This document shows, one piece after another, positions 6,585 to 9,196 of a stretch of DNA of 9,196 bases. A program made the translations under genes and the position numbers. The DNA lies in the NCBI GenBank assembly GCA_023230175.1, contig JALNXV010000118.1, forward strand, positions 1-9,196, given 5' to 3'. Every line of letters begins with the position of its first letter. Within the stretch, counting starts at the first letter, position 1. The notes under the pieces were generated by a model. It worked only from the letters and a program-made list of their open reading frames with translations, did not search any database and was not told where the DNA came from. The DNA comes from Candidatus Cloacimonadota bacterium. Its GTDB lineage: Bacteria > Cloacimonadota > Cloacimonadia > Cloacimonadales > WRIO01.

Positions 6585-6665
6585 TAGGAATGTTCTCTCA
6601 GCAAAGCTTCCGGCTTGCAGGATTATCAAAAGTGAAAACAAGAATGCTCTATAGTGTTATTATGA
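6585..6665 (+). repeat. Shortened, diverged copy of the ~130 bp palindromic repeat (copy G)
   Basis: The core AGCAAAGCTTCCGGCTTGCAGG (from 6600) corresponds to hairpin I, keeping AAGCTTCC-GCTTG while the outer pair changes from A-T to G-C. AACAAGAATGCTCTATAGTGTTATTA resembles the hairpin II end. About 45 bp between the hairpins is missing and the 3' terminus is not recognisable. Copy H lies directly beside it in the opposite orientation. Confidence 0.5.
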
Positions 6666-6676
6666 ATAGTTTTTTA

Positions 6677-6809
6677 AGGCTGTTTCGAAATTAATGTTGT
6701 GCGAGCATCCTTGCTTGCGCTAAAAACCTTAACTGATAGGTATTTAATATTTTATGAAACTACAAGCTGGAAGCTTGTAGAACAATAATTGAAACTATTC
6801 AACAGCCTC
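6677..6809 (-). repeat. ~130 bp palindromic repeat, well preserved (copy H)
   Basis: The ends AGGCTGTTT (6677-6685) and AACAGCCT (6801-6808) are inverted repeats. Hairpin II lies at 6699-6720 (GTGCGAGCA, loop TCCT, TGCTTGCGC) and hairpin I at 6760-6780 (CTACAAGCT, loop GGA, AGCTTGTAG, a perfect 9-bp stem). It is clearly the reverse complement of copies C and D, but the sequence between the hairpins has diverged strongly. TTTTTAA occurs directly on both sides (6671-6677 and 6810-6816), a possible target duplication, although low complexity weakens this. Confidence 0.8.
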
Positions 6810-6888
6810 TTTTTAATATGTCTTATTAATTTTTCTTTATATAACAATAGGCTATATTAAGAAAAATTTAAATACTTAATAAAAAATA

Positions 6889-6917
6889 TTGACTAAAAAA
6901 ATAGCTTTAAACTTAAT
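6889..6917 (+). promoter_or_regulatory. Candidate promoter of the nitroreductase-ada-gcvPA operon
   Basis: TTGACT (6889-6894), a 17-nt spacer and CTTAAT (6912-6917) form a plausible sigma-70-type promoter, 23 nt from the end of the -10 to the ATG. The box is 51 nt before the start codon. The -10 matches the consensus at only 4 of 6 positions. Confidence 0.45.
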
Positions 6918-6939
6918 GTATTTACTAAAGGTGGTATAA

Positions 6940-7497
6940 ATGGAATGTACTGAAGTTATTTTTAACCGTTATAGTTGTCGAGAATATCTTGATAAAATGA
7001 TTGATGAAGATATTTTGAGCAAGATTTTGGAGGCGGGCAGACAAGCTCCTTCAGCTCAAAATAAGCAACCATGGAGATATTTGCTTATACAAGATAAGGA
7101 TATAATAAAAAAAATAGCCTTTCATAGTGTAGTAGGAGTAGTTAATTTTTTCATTGGTAAAGCCCCTTTAGTGGTTATTGCTTGTGCAGATACAAGAAAG
7201 GCTTTAAAATTTAATCAACAGGATTATTATCTTGTAGATGTGGCAATTTCTTTTCATCAAATGATGTTAACTGCTTGGGATTTTGGCATTGGTTCGTGTT
7301 GGTTAGCAGCGTTTAATGAAAAGGCGTTGAAAGAGATGCTGGAAATTCCGGATTATGTAAGAATAGTAGGAATGAGTCCTTTCGGTTATCCTAAAGACAA
7401 GAAAACATTTTATAGCAAAGCTGTTAGTTTTTTTGCTCAATCAAAAAAAAGACACGATTTATCCGAAATTTGCTGTTTTAATAAATGGACTCTTTAG
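6940..7497 (+). CDS. Nitroreductase family protein (small FMN oxidoreductase)
   Basis: This 185-residue protein has the standard length and order of motifs of single-domain nitroreductases, which are FMN-dependent homodimers reducing nitro compounds, quinones or similar substrates with NAD(P)H. The N-terminal RYSCREY (10-16) holds the FMN phosphate-binding Arg residues. APSAQNKQPW (36-45) is the second flavin contact. DVAISFHQMMLTAWDFGIGSCW (100-121) gives the dimer-interface helix and the GIGSCW strand. PFGYPKDKK (147-155) precedes a C-terminus without the usual RKPL-EIV tail: this protein ends FAQSKKRHDLSEICCFNKWTL. It shares the fold, but little sequence, with the SagB-like gene at 199. 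AAAGGTGG (6927-6934) precedes the ATG. It is followed after 26 nt by adenosine deaminase. The substrate cannot be predicted. Confidence 0.87.
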   Translation: MECTEVIFNRYSCREYLDKMIDEDILSKILEAGRQAPSAQNKQPWRYLLIQDKDIIKKIAFHSVVGVVNFFIGKAPLVVIACADTRKALKFNQQDYYLVDVAISFHQMMLTAWDFGIGSCWLAAFNEKALKEMLEIPDYVRIVGMSPFGYPKDKKTFYSKAVSFFAQSKKRHDLSEICCFNKWTL

Positions 7498-7523
7498 ATT
7501 TTAATTAAAAATTAGGAGGTATA

Positions 7524-8600
7524 ATGATACAATTAAATAGAGAATTTATTCATCAATTGCCTAAGACAGATTTGCATGTACATTTGGATGGTTCATTAAG
7601 ATATAAAACTCTTTTTTCTTTGGCAAAAAAACAAAAAGTTGAACTGCCCGCTAAGACAGAAGAAGATTTAAAAAAGATAATTTCTTGTGTTGATACTTGT
7701 ACCGGCCTTGATCAATATTTAAGAGGTTTTGCTGTGACTTTATCTGTTTTGCAAGAAGAAGAAGCACTATATCAAGTAGCTTATGAACTTGCTGAAGACG
7801 CAGCATTAGAAAATATTCGATATATGGAAGTAAGATATTCCCCGATTTTACATACACAAAAAGGGTTAAGACTAACTCAGATTTCTGACGCAGTTATTGC
7901 CGGATTAAGAGATGCAGAAAAGAATTTTAATATTCGTACCGGAGTTATTATTTGCGGAATCAGAAATATGGATCCGGTAAATTCCATCAGGCTTGCTGAA
8001 TTATCCATTGCATATAAAAATAAAGGTGTAATTGGTTTTGATTTAGCAGGTTCTGAGTATAACAATCCAGCTATAGAACATAAAGAAGCCTTTGATTTAG
8101 CTTTGAAAAATAATCTCAACATAACAATCCACGCCGGAGAAGCTTATGGTCCGGAAAGTATTTCACAAGCAATACACCATTGTGGTACACATCGTATAGG
8201 TCACGGTACTCGATTGTTGGAAGACGGAGATTTGTTGAACTATGTAAATGACCATAGAATTCCTTTAGAAATTTGTGTAAAAAGCAACTATCATACAAAG
8301 GCAGTAAAGAATTTAAAATCTCATCCAATCGTGTTTTATCTTGATTATGGATTAAGAGTTACTATGAATACAGATAATCGAATGATTTCTGACACAACAA
8401 TGACTGATGAGTTTATGCTTGCTATAAATGAACTGAATCTTTCTTATCAAGAGATTAAAAATATTATCATTAATGGCTTTAAATCAGCTTTTATACCATA
8501 CAAAGATAGAGTTTTATTAATAAATAAGGCTCTAAATGAAATTGATGAATTAGAAGAAAAAGTCCTCAATGAAAAAATAAAAATAGAAGAAAAAATATAA
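7524..8600 (+). CDS. add: Adenosine deaminase
   Basis: This 358-residue amidohydrolase converts adenosine (and deoxyadenosine) to inosine and ammonia in purine salvage. The zinc site is complete: His18 and His20 in DLHVHLDGS (16-24), His203 in IHAGE (202-206) and Asp284 in MNTDNR (281-286). Glu206 and His227 (RIGHGTR, 224-230) are the expected catalytic acid and base. Asn285 replaces the second Asp of the mammalian enzyme; TDN is common in bacterial adenosine deaminases. The length is typical apart from a Glu/Lys-rich tail (338-358) that is probably a short helix or disordered. AGGAGGT (7514-7520) supports the start. The gene sits 26 nt after the nitroreductase and 14 nt before gcvPA, which suggests cotranscription. 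Other amidohydrolases in the ADA/AMP-deaminase group, such as adenine deaminase, are less likely but not excluded by motifs alone. Confidence 0.9.
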   Translation: MIQLNREFIHQLPKTDLHVHLDGSLRYKTLFSLAKKQKVELPAKTEEDLKKIISCVDTCTGLDQYLRGFAVTLSVLQEEEALYQVAYELAEDAALENIRYMEVRYSPILHTQKGLRLTQISDAVIAGLRDAEKNFNIRTGVIICGIRNMDPVNSIRLAELSIAYKNKGVIGFDLAGSEYNNPAIEHKEAFDLALKNNLNITIHAGEAYGPESISQAIHHCGTHRIGHGTRLLEDGDLLNYVNDHRIPLEICVKSNYHTKAVKNLKSHPIVFYLDYGLRVTMNTDNRMISDTTMTDEFMLAINELNLSYQEIKNIIINGFKSAFIPYKDRVLLINKALNEIDELEEKVLNEKIKIEEKI

Positions 8601-8614
8601 GTAAAGGAGCACAG

Positions 8615-9196
8615 ATGTCTTACATTTCAAACACAGACAAAGAAAGAAAAGAAATGTTGGATGTCATCGGAGTTAAAAACTTCGACGAACTAATTTCCAA
8701 TATTCCCGACAAATTTAAGCTTAAAGATTATCTTAATCTTGATGAACCCCTATCAGAACTTGAGATTGGCAAAAAGATGTTTAATATCGTTTCAAAAAAT
8801 ATTTGCCTAAACCGTTCGAATGCATTTTTAGGCGGAGGTATTTATGACCATTTTATTCCTGCCGCTGTTGACGCTATCATCAGCAGACCTGAATTTATGA
8901 CAGCATATACCCCGTATCAAGCAGAAGTGTCACAAGGAACACTTCAAGCTATCTATGAATATCAAACCCTTATTTGTGAACTGACCGGTATGGAGATTTC
9001 TAATGCAGGTATGTATGACGGTGCAAGTGCCGCTGCTGAAGCAATCCTAATGGCTTCACGAAAAAACAGGCTCACGAAAACTCTTATTTCCGAAACCTGT
9101 AATCCTGCTTATATTGAAGTTATAAAAACCTATACTAAAGGTGTTGGCATTGAATTGCAGTTTATTCCGGCAAAAAATGGAGTTACTGATATTGAT
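8615..9196 (+). CDS. gcvPA: Glycine dehydrogenase (decarboxylating) subunit 1, 5' part
   Basis: The first 194 codons are present; the gene runs off the window. The product is the N-terminal subunit of the split P-protein of the glycine cleavage system, a PLP-dependent decarboxylase that, with GcvPB, releases CO2 from glycine and passes the aminomethyl group to the H-protein. Recognisable family blocks are FLGGGIYDHFIPAAVD (71-86), FMTAYTPYQAEVSQGTLQAIYEYQ (94-117), LTGMEISNAGMYDGASAAAEA (123-143) and the following region up to FIPAKNG. The PLP lysine belongs to subunit 2 and is not expected here. AAAGGAG (8603-8609) lies 5 nt before the ATG, and the gene starts 14 nt after the adenosine deaminase stop. 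It uses more C-ending codons (GAC, TTC, ATC) than its neighbours, perhaps reflecting higher expression. gcvPB would be expected downstream. Confidence 0.9.
   Translation, partial: MSYISNTDKERKEMLDVIGVKNFDELISNIPDKFKLKDYLNLDEPLSELEIGKKMFNIVSKNICLNRSNAFLGGGIYDHFIPAAVDAIISRPEFMTAYTPYQAEVSQGTLQAIYEYQTLICELTGMEISNAGMYDGASAAAEAILMASRKNRLTKTLISETCNPAYIEVIKTYTKGVGIELQFIPAKNGVTDID

Noticed and set aside
8364..8381. Asn285 in place of the second Asp of the adenosine deaminase active-site motif
   Set aside because: NTDN is a usual variant in bacterial adenosine deaminases, and the zinc ligand Asp284 and the other catalytic residues are intact.

Overview
This AT-rich window (about one third G+C by eye) looks like chromosome from a Gram-negative, probably anaerobic, amino-acid- or propionate-metabolising bacterium. 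The evidence is a family-9 (LPS-type) glycosyltransferase, a biotin-dependent methylmalonyl-CoA decarboxylase/propionyl-CoA carboxylase operon with an OadG-like membrane subunit, and a split (subunit 1) glycine-cleavage P-protein. The combination would fit Cloacimonadota or another FCB-group anaerobe, but no rRNA or marker gene is present, so the placement is a guess.

Layout. (1) 1-198: leader region with a small hairpin, a worn repeat fragment and a TTGACA box. (2) 199-1257 (+): a SagB/ThcOx-type FMN nitroreductase-fold dehydrogenase with a long helical N-terminus. (3) 1259-1621: a cluster of three copies of a ~130 bp non-coding palindromic repeat, between two convergent genes. (4) 1659-2723 (-): glycosyltransferase family 9. 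(5) 2724-3394: a long intergenic region with two more repeat copies and a very strong hairpin whose T-tract lies on the minus strand although no minus-strand gene feeds it. (6) 3395-6510 (+): a three-gene operon of carboxyltransferase, OadG-like subunit with an unusual exported N-terminal repeat region, and a biotin carrier with two biotinyl domains, closed by an intrinsic terminator at 6534-6560. (7) 6585-6809: two repeat copies in opposite orientation. (8) 6940-9196 (+): a second, small nitroreductase, adenosine deaminase, and the start of gcvPA, closely spaced and probably cotranscribed.

How the genes work together. The middle operon would move a carboxyl group between (methylmalonyl/propionyl-)CoA and carrier-bound biotin; the OadG-like protein should dock the complex to the membrane. 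The Na+-pumping beta subunit is not in the window and must be encoded elsewhere if this is a decarboxylase pump. The last operon joins purine salvage/deamination with glycine decarboxylation and a flavin reductase, a loose metabolic grouping.

The most interesting signals are the ~130 bp two-hairpin repeat family (eight full or decayed copies, all intergenic, with imperfect terminal inverted repeats and base-pair-preserving changes), the orphan minus-strand terminator, and the unusual architectures of the OadG-like and double-biotin proteins. I found no CRISPR array, tRNA, rRNA or recognisable transposase.
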